Source: Dactylosporangium sp040689395 | Lineage (GTDB): Bacteria > Actinomycetota > Actinomycetes > Mycobacteriales > Micromonosporaceae | DNA: 64,000 nucleotides | Reading direction: 5' to 3' | NCBI RefSeq assembly: GCF_040689395.1 | Contig: NZ_JBFAZX010000030.1 | Span: forward strand, 26,952 to 90,951 | Part shown: piece by piece, positions 16,260 to 24,225 of the stretch | How the letters are laid out: each line of letters starts with the position of its first letter | Numbering within the stretch: position 1 is the first letter of the stretch | The notes under the pieces: model-generated | Database searches by the model: none | What the model was told of the DNA's origin: nothing | The model's input: the letters and a program-made list of their open reading frames with translations, nothing else | Program-made: the position numbers and the translations under genes

Positions 16260-17033
16260 ATGGATGCCTCGACCGGCCCGCACCGGCGGCTCGGCAAAGT
16301 GGCGTGGTGGACCCTTGCCGGCATCGGGGCGGTGGTCGTCGCTCTGGTGGTGCTCGCCGTCGCGACCCTGGGCGGCGGCCCGCCGGCCGAGCGGAACCAG
16401 GCCGCCAACGCCTCCGCGCCCGGATCGGCGACGCCAAGCACGACGACGATCACGACGCCAAGCACGACGGCGGCCACGGCAACGGCGGGGATACCCGGCC
16501 CGTCCGCGGTGAGCGGCAGCTCCGGCGCGCCCGCCGCGACGATCGGCCCTACCGCCGTCAACAGCACTGCCGGTGCGCCGCCCGGGCCGCTCGACCTCTG
16601 CGCCGCCGTCGACTTCGGGCCGGTCGCCGGGCTGGGTGCCGCCGCGACGCAGCCGGCCGCCGGGGACCACGCCGACAAGTCCGGCTACACGTCGTACACC
16701 TGCGACCGCTCCTTCGCCGGCGACGGCCTACGGATCGCCGCGGACGTCACCGCCCTGGTGGGCGCGGACGCGGCCGGCGCGTCCGGTCGCTTCGCCGACG
16801 CGCGGGCGCACGCGCCCGCGGGCGCCGCGGACATCGCCGGGGTCGGCTCGAGCGCGTTCGGCTACCAGATCGGCGACGGCGAGGTGCGCACCTACCAGCT
16901 GTGGGCGTTGGACGGCCGCACGCAGTTCGGGGTGCGCCTGAAGGTGACTTCCGCGTCGCCGCCGGGCACGCAACGCCTGCGGGACGCGGCCGCCGAGGTC
17001 GCGCGGTCCGCGATCGCCCGGCTGCACACGTGA
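16260..17033 (+). CDS. Membrane-anchored extracellular protein, DUF3558-like
   Basis: 257 aa from the ATG at 16260. One membrane helix near the N-terminus (VAWWTLAGIGAVVVALVVLAV) is followed by a long low-complexity Ser/Thr/Ala/Pro linker with a short Thr-rich repeat. The globular domain (about 100-257) contains PLDLCAAVDFGPVAGLG and YTSYTCDRSF, two Cys likely to form a disulfide. This pattern resembles DUF3558 lipoproteins of actinomycetes, although the anchor here is a helix rather than a lipobox. Function unknown; location outside the membrane is clear. It converges on the chitosanase gene. Confidence 0.72.
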   Translation: MDASTGPHRRLGKVAWWTLAGIGAVVVALVVLAVATLGGGPPAERNQAANASAPGSATPSTTTITTPSTTAATATAGIPGPSAVSGSSGAPAATIGPTAVNSTAGAPPGPLDLCAAVDFGPVAGLGAAATQPAAGDHADKSGYTSYTCDRSFAGDGLRIAADVTALVGADAAGASGRFADARAHAPAGAADIAGVGSSAFGYQIGDGEVRTYQLWALDGRTQFGVRLKVTSASPPGTQRLRDAAAEVARSAIARLHT

Positions 17034-17037
17034 GCGA

Positions 17038-17067
17038 CCCTGCCGGCGGGCGCACCCACCGGCAGGG
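17038..17067. terminator. Bidirectional stem-loop between convergent genes
   Basis: Arms CCCTGCCGG (17038-17046) and CCGGCAGGG (17059-17067) are perfect over 9 bp with a 12-base loop. It lies between the stops of the DUF3558-like gene and the chitosanase gene, so it can end both transcripts. Confidence 0.65.
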
Positions 17068-17083
17068 CCTGTCCCGCTTCGAA

Positions 17084-18169
17084 TCAGTTGCTGTTGACGA
17101 AGGTGCGAGCAAGGCTCTGGCCGAGCGTCACCGCGTTGTTGTGGTTCTCGATCGGGGAGACCCGTTGCGAGCCCTGGAACACGATGTACGTCACACCGGA
17201 GTCAGTGCCGCCGTTGCTCGGGTCGGGGTTGATGCCCAGCGCGTTGGCGGTGGCATAGGACGCCTCCCCGATGATCCCCGTGGGTCCGGTGTCACCGACC
17301 ACGGCGTAGAGCACCTGGTTGTTGTAGATCACGGCGACGACCGTGCCACAGCCGATCTGGTAGTTGGTGTAGTTCCAGATGGAGCTCGAGCTGGGCACGA
17401 CGACGTAGGGCAGCTGGGCCGCGTTCAGCGGAGCATTGCCCGACGTGTGGCAGGCCGTGTCCGCCTGGAAGCAGCAGTCCGTCGTCTCGTTGCACTGGGT
17501 GGTACGCACGCCGTCGCAGTCGATGTCCATGTCGGCCTTCCAGAACACGGCGCCCGTCTTCTGGCACACGGCGACGGTCGCGGTCGCCACGTCGGAGTCC
17601 GTCTTGTACTTGCCGTTGGAGATCTGGTTGCACGTGCTCACCTTGGCCAGCAGCTCGGCCGGGGTCGGGGCGCCACCGCCGCTTCCGGAGCCGACCTCGA
17701 AGTCAAGGTAGTCCAGGTTCGCCGGGCCGTTCGCCGTCGTGGCGGTGACGCGGATGGTGTTGGAGCCCGCGTTCACCGATGCGGTGAGCGTCTTGTTGGC
17801 CCAGGTGTCCCAGTTGGTCGTACTGCCGAACGACGCCGCGGCGGCGACCACGGCTCCGTTCACCGCGATGTCGGCGGGCCTGGCGGTGGTGGTGCCGTTG
17901 GAGTACCGGATCGTGATCGTGGCGGTGCCCGCGCTGGCGGCGTTCACCGTCCACTGCGTGTAGCTGCCGGCGGCGTTGTCGTTGTTCACGAACCCGGCAC
18001 CGGAGAAGTTGAGGTGGTTGGACTCCACCGCGCCTTGCGAGATCGTCGCGTTCTCCGCCTCGTAGCGGGTCGGCGCGGCGCTCGCCGGCCCGGCGGGGAC
18101 CAGGACGCCGAGCACCGCGCTCGCGACGCCGATCACCGCGAGCAAGGCTCGCTGTCTGCGTTTCCGCAT
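17084..18169 (-). CDS. Secreted GH75 chitosanase with CBM35 module
   Basis: 361 aa, ATG with GGGAGG upstream. Signal peptide to about residue 32 (PAGPASA/APT). A beta-sandwich CBM6/35-type module (about 34-157) starts RYEAENATISQG and ends ANLDYLDFEV; a Gly/Ser linker follows; then a GH75 domain (about 168-361). The GH75 signature is YKTDSDV and, further on, FWKADMDIDCDG with several Cys for disulfides. GH75 enzymes (first known from fungi) cut chitosan internally by inversion. The product oligomers fit the exo-glucosaminidase encoded divergently next door. Transcription is probably controlled with that gene through the mirrored module in the intergenic region. Confidence 0.88.
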   Translation of the reverse strand: MRKRRQRALLAVIGVASAVLGVLVPAGPASAAPTRYEAENATISQGAVESNHLNFSGAGFVNNDNAAGSYTQWTVNAASAGTATITIRYSNGTTTARPADIAVNGAVVAAAASFGSTTNWDTWANKTLTASVNAGSNTIRVTATTANGPANLDYLDFEVGSGSGGGAPTPAELLAKVSTCNQISNGKYKTDSDVATATVAVCQKTGAVFWKADMDIDCDGVRTTQCNETTDCCFQADTACHTSGNAPLNAAQLPYVVVPSSSSIWNYTNYQIGCGTVVAVIYNNQVLYAVVGDTGPTGIIGEASYATANALGINPDPSNGGTDSGVTYIVFQGSQRVSPIENHNNAVTLGQSLARTFVNSN

Positions 18170-18191
18170 GGACTCCCTCCCTACATGAGTT

Positions 18192-18348
18192 AACTGTCAG
18201 GCAACCTTACTGATAGATAGTCATCGATGTTAGGACCGCGCATGAACCGAGGTCAACCCGCGACGTCGAGCAATCGCGGCGTCTTGACCGCACCCGAGCC
18301 GCGCGCCTAACATCGAGAGTTATTAAATAGTAAGAGTCTTTAACAGTT
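18192..18348. promoter_or_regulatory. Mirrored 43-bp regulatory modules in a divergent promoter region
   Basis: Two modules face each other: 18192-18234 (minus orientation) and 18306-18348 (plus orientation). Each reads, outward from the centre, CCTAACATCGA, 12 other bases, AGTAAG, 8 other bases, ACAGTT. The 11-, 6- and 6-base blocks are identical and both spacers have identical length. The outer part forms an imperfect dyad (AGTAAG..CTTTAAC in the plus copy). The modules end 23 bases before the chitosanase ATG and 82 bases before the glucosaminidase ATG. This looks like two copies of one operator-promoter unit read by one regulator, not encoded here. Confidence 0.7.
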
Positions 18349-18429
18349 CTGGATGGCAGCCCTTCGGCCCACCGCTGCCGGGGCTGTCGACACCCGTGCA
18401 CGTAGACCACCCATCACCCGGGAGGCTTC

Positions 18430-21400
18430 ATGCTGCGCAAGACACGCACCCGATCCCCGCTGCGCCTGCTCGCCGCCGCGGCCACGCTGGTCGCGCTCGG
18501 CGGCACCGGCGCCGCGACGGCCGCGGCCCGCCCCGCCGCGGCCGCACCGACGGCCGTCGTCCCGGTCTCCGCGGCTACCGGCGAGTCGACCGCGATCCCC
18601 GGCTTCGTCATCCAGTCGTCCGGCAAGACCGGCGACACCGGGGGCACCATCTCGCAGCCGGGCTACGCGGCGTCGGGCTGGCTCGCGGTGTCGGCGCGCT
18701 CGACCGTGCTCGCCGGCCTGCTGCAGAACAACGTCTACCCCGACCCGTTCTACTCCACCAACATGAGGTCGATACCCACCGCCGACTTCACCGTGCCGTG
18801 GTGGTACCGGGCGGACTTCTCGCTCGGCACCGAGACCGGGCTGCACACCTTCGTCAACGTGAGCGGGGTGCTGTCCAAGGCCGATGTCTGGGTCAACGGC
18901 ACCCAGGTCGCCACGAGCGGCACCGTCGCCGGCGCGTACACCCAGAACGAGCTGGACCTGACCGCGATCGTCCACAGTGGCGTCAACAGCATCGCCGTCA
19001 AGGTGTACCCGAACGATCCCAACCGGGACCTCACGATGGGCTGGATCGACTGGGTGCAGACGCCGCCGGACAAGAACATGGGCATCGTGCGCGACGTGCT
19101 GCTGCGCCGCTCCGGCGCGGTGGCGCTGCGCAACGCGCACGTGGTCACGAAGCTCAGCACGCCGGCGCTGGACAGCGCGACGCTGACCGCCAAGGCCGAC
19201 GTCCGCAACGACTCCGCCGCCGCGATCACCGCGACCGTGGCGGGCAGCGTCGCGGGCACCTCGCTGTCGCAGTCCGTGAGCCTGGCCGCGCACGAGACGA
19301 AGACGGTCACCTTCCCCCAGGTGACGCTCGCCAACCCGCAGGTGTGGTGGCCGGCCGGCATGGGCGCTCAGCCGCTGTACGACCTGAACCTCACCGCGTC
19401 GGCCGGCGGCACGGTCACCGACGCCGCGCACGACCGGTTCGGCGTGCGTGACGTCAAGGCGCCGCTGGACGCGAGCGGCCACCGCCGGTACAGCATCAAC
19501 GGACGACCGCTGCAGATCCGCGGCGGCGGCTGGTCACCGGACCTGTTCCTGCGGTGGAACCCCGTGTACGCCGAGGACAAGCTGCGCTACGCGCTCGACC
19601 TCGGACTCAACACGATCCGCCTGGAGGGGCACATCGAGGTGGACGAGTTCTTCGACCTGACCGACCGGTACGGCATCCTCACGCTGCCGGGCTGGGAGTG
19701 CTGCGACAAATGGGAGGGCCAGGTCAACGGCAGCGAGCCGGGCGACGCCTGGACCTCCACCGACTTCCCGATCGCGAAGGCGTCGATGGCCGCCGAGGCC
19801 GCCCGGCTGCGCGACCATCCGAGCGTCATCTCGTTCCTCATCGGCAGCGACTTCGCGCCTGATGCGACCATCGAGAAGAACTACGTGGACGCGTTGAACG
19901 CGGCCGACTGGTCGACCCCGGTCATCGCCGCGGCGTCGGACAGGTCGGCACCGCTGAGCGGCTCGTCCGGGATGAAGATGAGCGGGCCGTACGACTGGAT
20001 CCCGCCGAACTACTGGTACGACAAGGCGCACACGGACAGCGGCGGCGCCTGGGGCTTCAACTCGGAGACCAGTGCCGGGCCGGATGTGCCCACGATGGAC
20101 ACACTCAAGCGGATGATGTCCAGCACCGAGCTCGACACGCTGTGGCAGAGCCCCAACGCCGCTCAGTACCACCGATCTTCGTCGAGCACCTTCAACACGC
20201 TGAAGATCTTCGACAACGCCGTCACCGGCCGGTACGGGGCGCCGACCGGCCTGGAGGACTACGTCCGCAAGGCGCAGCTGGCCCAGTACGAGAACGTCCG
20301 GGCGCAGTTCGAGGCGTACCGGCGCAACTTCACCGACTCGTCCAACCCCGCCGACGGCGTCATCTACTGGATGCTCAACAGCGGCTGGACCTCGCTGCAC
20401 TGGCAGCTGTTCGACTACTACCTGGACCAGAACGGCGCCTACTACGGCGCCAAGAAGGCCAACGAACCGCTGCACGTGCAGTACTCGTACGACAGCCGCT
20501 CGGTCGTCGTGGTCAACCAGCGGCACGCTTCGGCCGGCGGTCTCGTCGCCAAGGTGAACCTGTACAACCCTGACGGCACCGAGGTGTTCGGCCAGACCTC
20601 GGCGGCCTTGACGGTCCCGGGTGACGGCGGGCGGACCACCGCGCTGACCGTGCCGGCGTCGATCAGCGGCATCGCCAGCACATACCTCGCGAAGCTCGTG
20701 CTGCTCGACGCCGCGGGAACCGAGGTCAGCCGCAACGTCTACTGGCTCTCGACCGCGGCCGACACCGTCGACTGGGCGAAGAACGACTGGTACTACGCGC
20801 CGACCACCAGCTACGCCAACCTCAAGGGGCTCTCGGGCATGGCGCAGGCGCAGGTGTCGGCGACGGCGTCGTCGAGCCAGGCGGGTGGCACCACGACGAC
20901 CACGGTCACGCTCAGGAACACCTCGACCGGAAAGACGCCCGCGTTCTACCTCGACGCGCACGTGGTCAACCCGGCCGGCAAGCCGGTGCTGCCGATCCAG
21001 TGGGACGACAACGAGATCAGCCTGTGGCCCGGCGAGTCGAAGACGCTGACCGCCAGCTACCGCACGAGTGACCTGGCCGGCGCGACGCCGTCGGTGCGGG
21101 TCTCCGGGTGGAACGCGACGACGCAGACCGTCCCGGCCGGCGGCGGCCCCGACACCGAGCCGCCGAGCGCACCGGGCAACCTGCGCAGCGGCTCAGTCAC
21201 CGCGAGCGCGGTCGGCCTGGCCTGGGACGCATCCACGGACAACACGGGAGTCACCGGCTACGACGTGTACCGCAACGGAAACCCGATCACCACGGTCACC
21301 GGCACGACGGCCACCGACACCACCGTGGTCCCGGGAACCACCTACTCCTACACCGTCCGGGCGCACGACGCGGCGGGCAACACCTCCGCGCCGAGCAACG

Positions 21401-21807
21401 CGATCAGCGTGACGACGCCGGCCGGGCTCGTGCGGTACGAGGCGGAGAACGCGACGATCTCGCAGGGCACGGTCGCGACCAACCATCTCGGCTACTCCGG
21501 CACCGGGTTCGTGGACTACTCCAACGTCACCGGGAGCTATGTGCAGTGGTCGGTGAGCGCGCCGGCGGCGGGCACCGCGACGGTGACGTTGCGGTTCTCC
21601 AACGGCACGACCACGAACCGGCCGATGGACATCGCGGTCAACGGCACGGTGGTCGCGGCCGGGGTCGCGTTCAACCCGACCGCCAACTGGGACACCTGGC
21701 AGGACGTGACGGTGACCCTGCCGGTGAGCGCCGGTACCAACACCATCCGGGCCACGGCCACGACGGCCAACGGCGGACCCAACGTCGACTACCTCACCGT
21801 CCGCTGA
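18430..21807 (+). CDS. csxA: Secreted exo-beta-D-glucosaminidase (GH2) with Fn3 and CBM35
   Basis: 1125 aa, ATG with GGGAGG 5 bases upstream. Signal peptide to about residue 38. GH2 layout: sugar-binding domain (VPWWYRADFSL, VFVNGTQVA-type DVWVNGTQVA), immunoglobulin-like domains, TIM barrel starting GRPLQIRGGGWSPDLFLRW. Acid/base Asp474 in FLIGSDFAPD and nucleophile Glu546 in WGFNSETSAG correspond to D469/E541 of Amycolatopsis CsxA, with the same 72-residue spacing. Fibronectin III (about 911-997) and a CBM35 (about 998-1125) follow. It releases single glucosamine units from the non-reducing end of chitosan chains, completing the work of the divergent chitosanase. Confidence 0.93.
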   Translation: MLRKTRTRSPLRLLAAAATLVALGGTGAATAAARPAAAAPTAVVPVSAATGESTAIPGFVIQSSGKTGDTGGTISQPGYAASGWLAVSARSTVLAGLLQNNVYPDPFYSTNMRSIPTADFTVPWWYRADFSLGTETGLHTFVNVSGVLSKADVWVNGTQVATSGTVAGAYTQNELDLTAIVHSGVNSIAVKVYPNDPNRDLTMGWIDWVQTPPDKNMGIVRDVLLRRSGAVALRNAHVVTKLSTPALDSATLTAKADVRNDSAAAITATVAGSVAGTSLSQSVSLAAHETKTVTFPQVTLANPQVWWPAGMGAQPLYDLNLTASAGGTVTDAAHDRFGVRDVKAPLDASGHRRYSINGRPLQIRGGGWSPDLFLRWNPVYAEDKLRYALDLGLNTIRLEGHIEVDEFFDLTDRYGILTLPGWECCDKWEGQVNGSEPGDAWTSTDFPIAKASMAAEAARLRDHPSVISFLIGSDFAPDATIEKNYVDALNAADWSTPVIAAASDRSAPLSGSSGMKMSGPYDWIPPNYWYDKAHTDSGGAWGFNSETSAGPDVPTMDTLKRMMSSTELDTLWQSPNAAQYHRSSSSTFNTLKIFDNAVTGRYGAPTGLEDYVRKAQLAQYENVRAQFEAYRRNFTDSSNPADGVIYWMLNSGWTSLHWQLFDYYLDQNGAYYGAKKANEPLHVQYSYDSRSVVVVNQRHASAGGLVAKVNLYNPDGTEVFGQTSAALTVPGDGGRTTALTVPASISGIASTYLAKLVLLDAAGTEVSRNVYWLSTAADTVDWAKNDWYYAPTTSYANLKGLSGMAQAQVSATASSSQAGGTTTTTVTLRNTSTGKTPAFYLDAHVVNPAGKPVLPIQWDDNEISLWPGESKTLTASYRTSDLAGATPSVRVSGWNATTQTVPAGGGPDTEPPSAPGNLRSGSVTASAVGLAWDASTDNTGVTGYDVYRNGNPITTVTGTTATDTTVVPGTTYSYTVRAHDAAGNTSAPSNAISVTTPAGLVRYEAENATISQGTVATNHLGYSGTGFVDYSNVTGSYVQWSVSAPAAGTATVTLRFSNGTTTNRPMDIAVNGTVVAAGVAFNPTANWDTWQDVTVTLPVSAGTNTIRATATTANGGPNVDYLTVR

Positions 21808-21835
21808 GCGTCACGACGTCCGCGGAGCATCTTCA

Positions 21836-21862
21836 GGGGGAGCGGCGCTCGACCGCTCCCCC
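21836..21862 (+). terminator. Stem-loop terminator after the glucosaminidase gene
   Basis: Perfect 10-bp arms GGGGGAGCGG (21836-21845) and CCGCTCCCCC (21853-21862) with a 7-base loop, 28 bases after the stop codon. Confidence 0.8.
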
Positions 21863-21949
21863 GCGGATGGCCGCCGTCACCCGCGGAATCGCCTTCGAGG
21901 CCGGGCCGCAGGCGCCGGCGGCCACGCTACGCTGGCGCCGGAGGTGCAC

Positions 21950-22255
21950 ATGTTCGGGCTCCTGGTGCGGTTCGACCTCAGAGACGAAGATGCGGCTCGT
22001 GCGTTCGATCGGCTTGTGGGCGAAACCGGCGAGGCGGTCGAGTCGCATGAGCCCGGAACGCTGGTGTACGCGGTGCACCGCGTCGTCGACGAGCCGCTGG
22101 CGCGGGTGATCTACGAGGTGTACCGGGATCGCGAGGCGTTCGACGACCACCGGCGCCAGGAGCACACGCGCCGGTTCCTCGCCGAGTGCGATCGGTACGT
22201 CGCGAGCACACGGATCGAGGGCCTCATCCCGAGCACGGGTGAACGCCCCGGATGA
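21950..22255 (+). CDS. ABM-domain monooxygenase-like protein
   Basis: 101 aa, ATG with GGAGG 5 bases upstream; an upstream GTG overlaps that site and is less likely. It is a single ferredoxin-like ABM (antibiotic biosynthesis monooxygenase) domain: FGLLVRFDLRDEDAARAFDRLV, EPGTLVYAVHRVVDEP, VIYEVYRDREAFDDHRRQEHTRRFL. This is the YgiN-like putative quinol monooxygenase pattern, where E-Y-D-A-H residues line the active site. These small dimers oxidise aromatic compounds or simply bind them. It stands alone between two convergent units, so no pathway can be assigned. Confidence 0.8.
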   Translation: MFGLLVRFDLRDEDAARAFDRLVGETGEAVESHEPGTLVYAVHRVVDEPLARVIYEVYRDREAFDDHRRQEHTRRFLAECDRYVASTRIEGLIPSTGERPG

Positions 22256-22311
22256 CGCGCGGCGCACTGCGGCAGCTCATCTGACGCCGCCGAACGAGCC
22301 AGACCGCGTGA

Positions 22312-22349
22312 CGAGGCGGCCCGGGTCTCTGCGACCGCAGACCGCCTCG
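22312..22349. terminator. Stem-loop between convergent genes
   Basis: Outer arms CGAGGCGG (22312-22319) and CCGCCTCG (22342-22349) are perfect; an inner CTGCG/CGCAG stem continues the structure. It lies between the ABM gene and the end of the five-gene signalling operon and can serve both. Confidence 0.55.
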
Positions 22350-22440
22350 CCTCACTCCCGCGAGGGTGGCAGTTGACGTACACGAGCGAGCCCAGCTTGT
22401 TCTTCACCGGGGCGTAGACGGCGCCGTTGCGGGCCCGCTG

Positions 22441-24225
22441 TCAGTGGTGGTAGCGGTCTCCGGCGTAGGTTTCCAGGGACTCGCGGACCAGTTGGTCGCC
22501 GAAGCCGCTGGTGCTGGTCAGGAAGAACACGCTGTACGGGCGGGACCAGAAGCGGGCCGTGCCGTGGTCGCTGCCCAGCGCCGTGTTGCTCGCCGGCGTG
22601 CAGACCAGCCAGCGGCTGAAGCGGCGCGGGCGGAAGTACACCGTCGCCATCTGTGCCCACGGGAACGTCGTGTCCTGGCCGTTCAGCGTGATGGTGATGC
22701 CGGTCGCGTCGATCGTCGTCGGACGGGTGTCGCGCGAGCACACCGCCCACTGGAACAGCTTCACCGCCAGACCCGCGCCGCCGGCCAGGAGCAGCAGCCA
22801 GCTCAGCGCCGTGAACAGCAGGCCGTCGAAGGCGCCCAGGATCAGGCCGGCGACGAAGAGCCCGCCGAAGCGGAACGTCGCGCCGGAGTGGTGGCGGTAC
22901 GGGTTGGAGATGAGCTTGCGCTTGTCCTGCTGGCGCGCCGGCGGCGGGGCCGGGGGCGGCGGCATCATCGGCGCGGGCCGCTGCGGCGATGGCGGTGGTG
23001 GCGGTGGCGACGGGGGTATGACGACGGTGACCGTCTCCCGCAGCGTGTTGCCGTCGCGGCCGGGAGCGGTGAAGGGCGCGGGCGGCGCGGTCGTGGGGGC
23101 CGCCGGCATCGGGACGGTGCGGCGGCGCGGCGTCGGCTCGTTGCTCACCATGGCGAGGTACTGCAGCGCCCCCTCCGCGACGACCAGCTCCGGGTGCTCG
23201 ACCCGGCGCGGCGAGCGGCCCGTGCTCTGGCCCAGCAGCGTGCCGACGAGCGGGGTGCGGGTGGCGCCGCCGACCAGGAACAGCTCGGCGCGGTCGTCCC
23301 GGCCGATCTTCGCGCGGCGCAGCACCGAATCGGTCATCGCGACGGTGCGCTGCAGCAGGGCCCGGGCGTCGCGCTCGAAGTCGCCGCGGGTGACCGAGAC
23401 GTCCTCGTCGATGAGCGGCACCGACACGCGGGCCACGCGCTCGGTGCTCAGCCGCTCCTTCGCGCCGCGGCAGTCGTCCCACAGCAGGCGGGCCGACCAG
23501 CGGTCCGGGCCCTCGGGCTCGACGAGCCGCGCCCACTCGTCCGGATGGCGGTCGCCGACGGAGCGGCCGACGCGGCGCAGCACCACCTCGTCGAGGTCCA
23601 GGCCGCCGACGTCGTCGAGGCCGGCCTTGGCCAGCTGCTGGAACTCCCGGCCGGTGCGCAGCACGGCGGTGACGTCGCAGGTGCCGGCGCCCAGGTCGTA
23701 GACGACGAGCGGGTCGCCGTCGGCGACGGTGGCGCCGCTGGCCAGCAGGTGCGCGGCGGCCGCCTCCGGCTCGCTGATCAGGATCGGCTGCAGGCCGGCA
23801 TGGCTGGCGTGGCCGGCATGGTCGGCGGCGGCACGCAGCACCGCCTGCCGGTCGGCGGACCAGGCCGCCGGGTGGGTGAGCACGACCCGGAGCCGGTCGG
23901 TGCCGGCGAGGCGTACCGCCTCGGCGTAGACCTGTGCCAGGGTCGCGCCGATGAGCTGGGCGACGTCGAACTCGTCGCCGCCGAGCAGCACCCGGCGCTC
24001 GCCGATGCGCCGCTTCGGGTTGGGCTCGTAGCGGCCGGGGTCCAGCCGGGCGGAGCGCACCGCGGCGTTACCGACGACCAGGGTCCGGTGCTCGTCGGCC
24101 CACACCGCCGAGGGCAGCAGCGGGCGCCCGTCGAACTGCAGCGGGAACGGCGCCTCGCCCGGCGGCTGCAGATACGCCACCGTGTTCGTGGTGCCGTAGT
24201 CGATGCTCAGCCGGTACTCGCTCAC
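22441..24225 (-). CDS. Hsp70-like ATPase with C-terminal membrane domain
   Basis: 594 aa from GTG, sharing GTGA with the upstream stop. Residues 5-360 form an actin/Hsp70 ATPase: phosphate-1 loop SIDYGTTNT (7-15), phosphate-2 VYDLGAGTCDVTAV (175-188), adenosine motif LFLVGGATRTPLVG (315-328). The peptide-binding domain of DnaK is absent. Instead there is a Pro-rich linker (about 370-430), two hydrophobic segments (about 453-495) and a small all-beta end (TGITITLNGQDTTFPWAQM) that resembles a PH-like fold. It is therefore a membrane-tethered ATP switch rather than a folding chaperone. It is the last gene of the kinase/GTPase/GAP1 operon, and its partner is probably the GAP1-like protein. Confidence 0.85.
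   Translation of the reverse strand: MSEYRLSIDYGTTNTVAYLQPPGEAPFPLQFDGRPLLPSAVWADEHRTLVVGNAAVRSARLDPGRYEPNPKRRIGERRVLLGGDEFDVAQLIGATLAQVYAEAVRLAGTDRLRVVLTHPAAWSADRQAVLRAAADHAGHASHAGLQPILISEPEAAAAHLLASGATVADGDPLVVYDLGAGTCDVTAVLRTGREFQQLAKAGLDDVGGLDLDEVVLRRVGRSVGDRHPDEWARLVEPEGPDRWSARLLWDDCRGAKERLSTERVARVSVPLIDEDVSVTRGDFERDARALLQRTVAMTDSVLRRAKIGRDDRAELFLVGGATRTPLVGTLLGQSTGRSPRRVEHPELVVAEGALQYLAMVSNEPTPRRRTVPMPAAPTTAPPAPFTAPGRDGNTLRETVTVVIPPSPPPPPPSPQRPAPMMPPPPAPPPARQQDKRKLISNPYRHHSGATFRFGGLFVAGLILGAFDGLLFTALSWLLLLAGGAGLAVKLFQWAVCSRDTRPTTIDATGITITLNGQDTTFPWAQMATVYFRPRRFSRWLVCTPASNTALGSDHGTARFWSRPYSVFFLTSTSGFGDQLVRESLETYAGDRYHH

Noticed and set aside
16434..16485. CRISPR-like or tandem repeat (ACGCCAAGCACGACG repeated)
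   Set aside because: Two short imperfect copies inside a Thr/Ser-rich linker coding region; no regular spacers.
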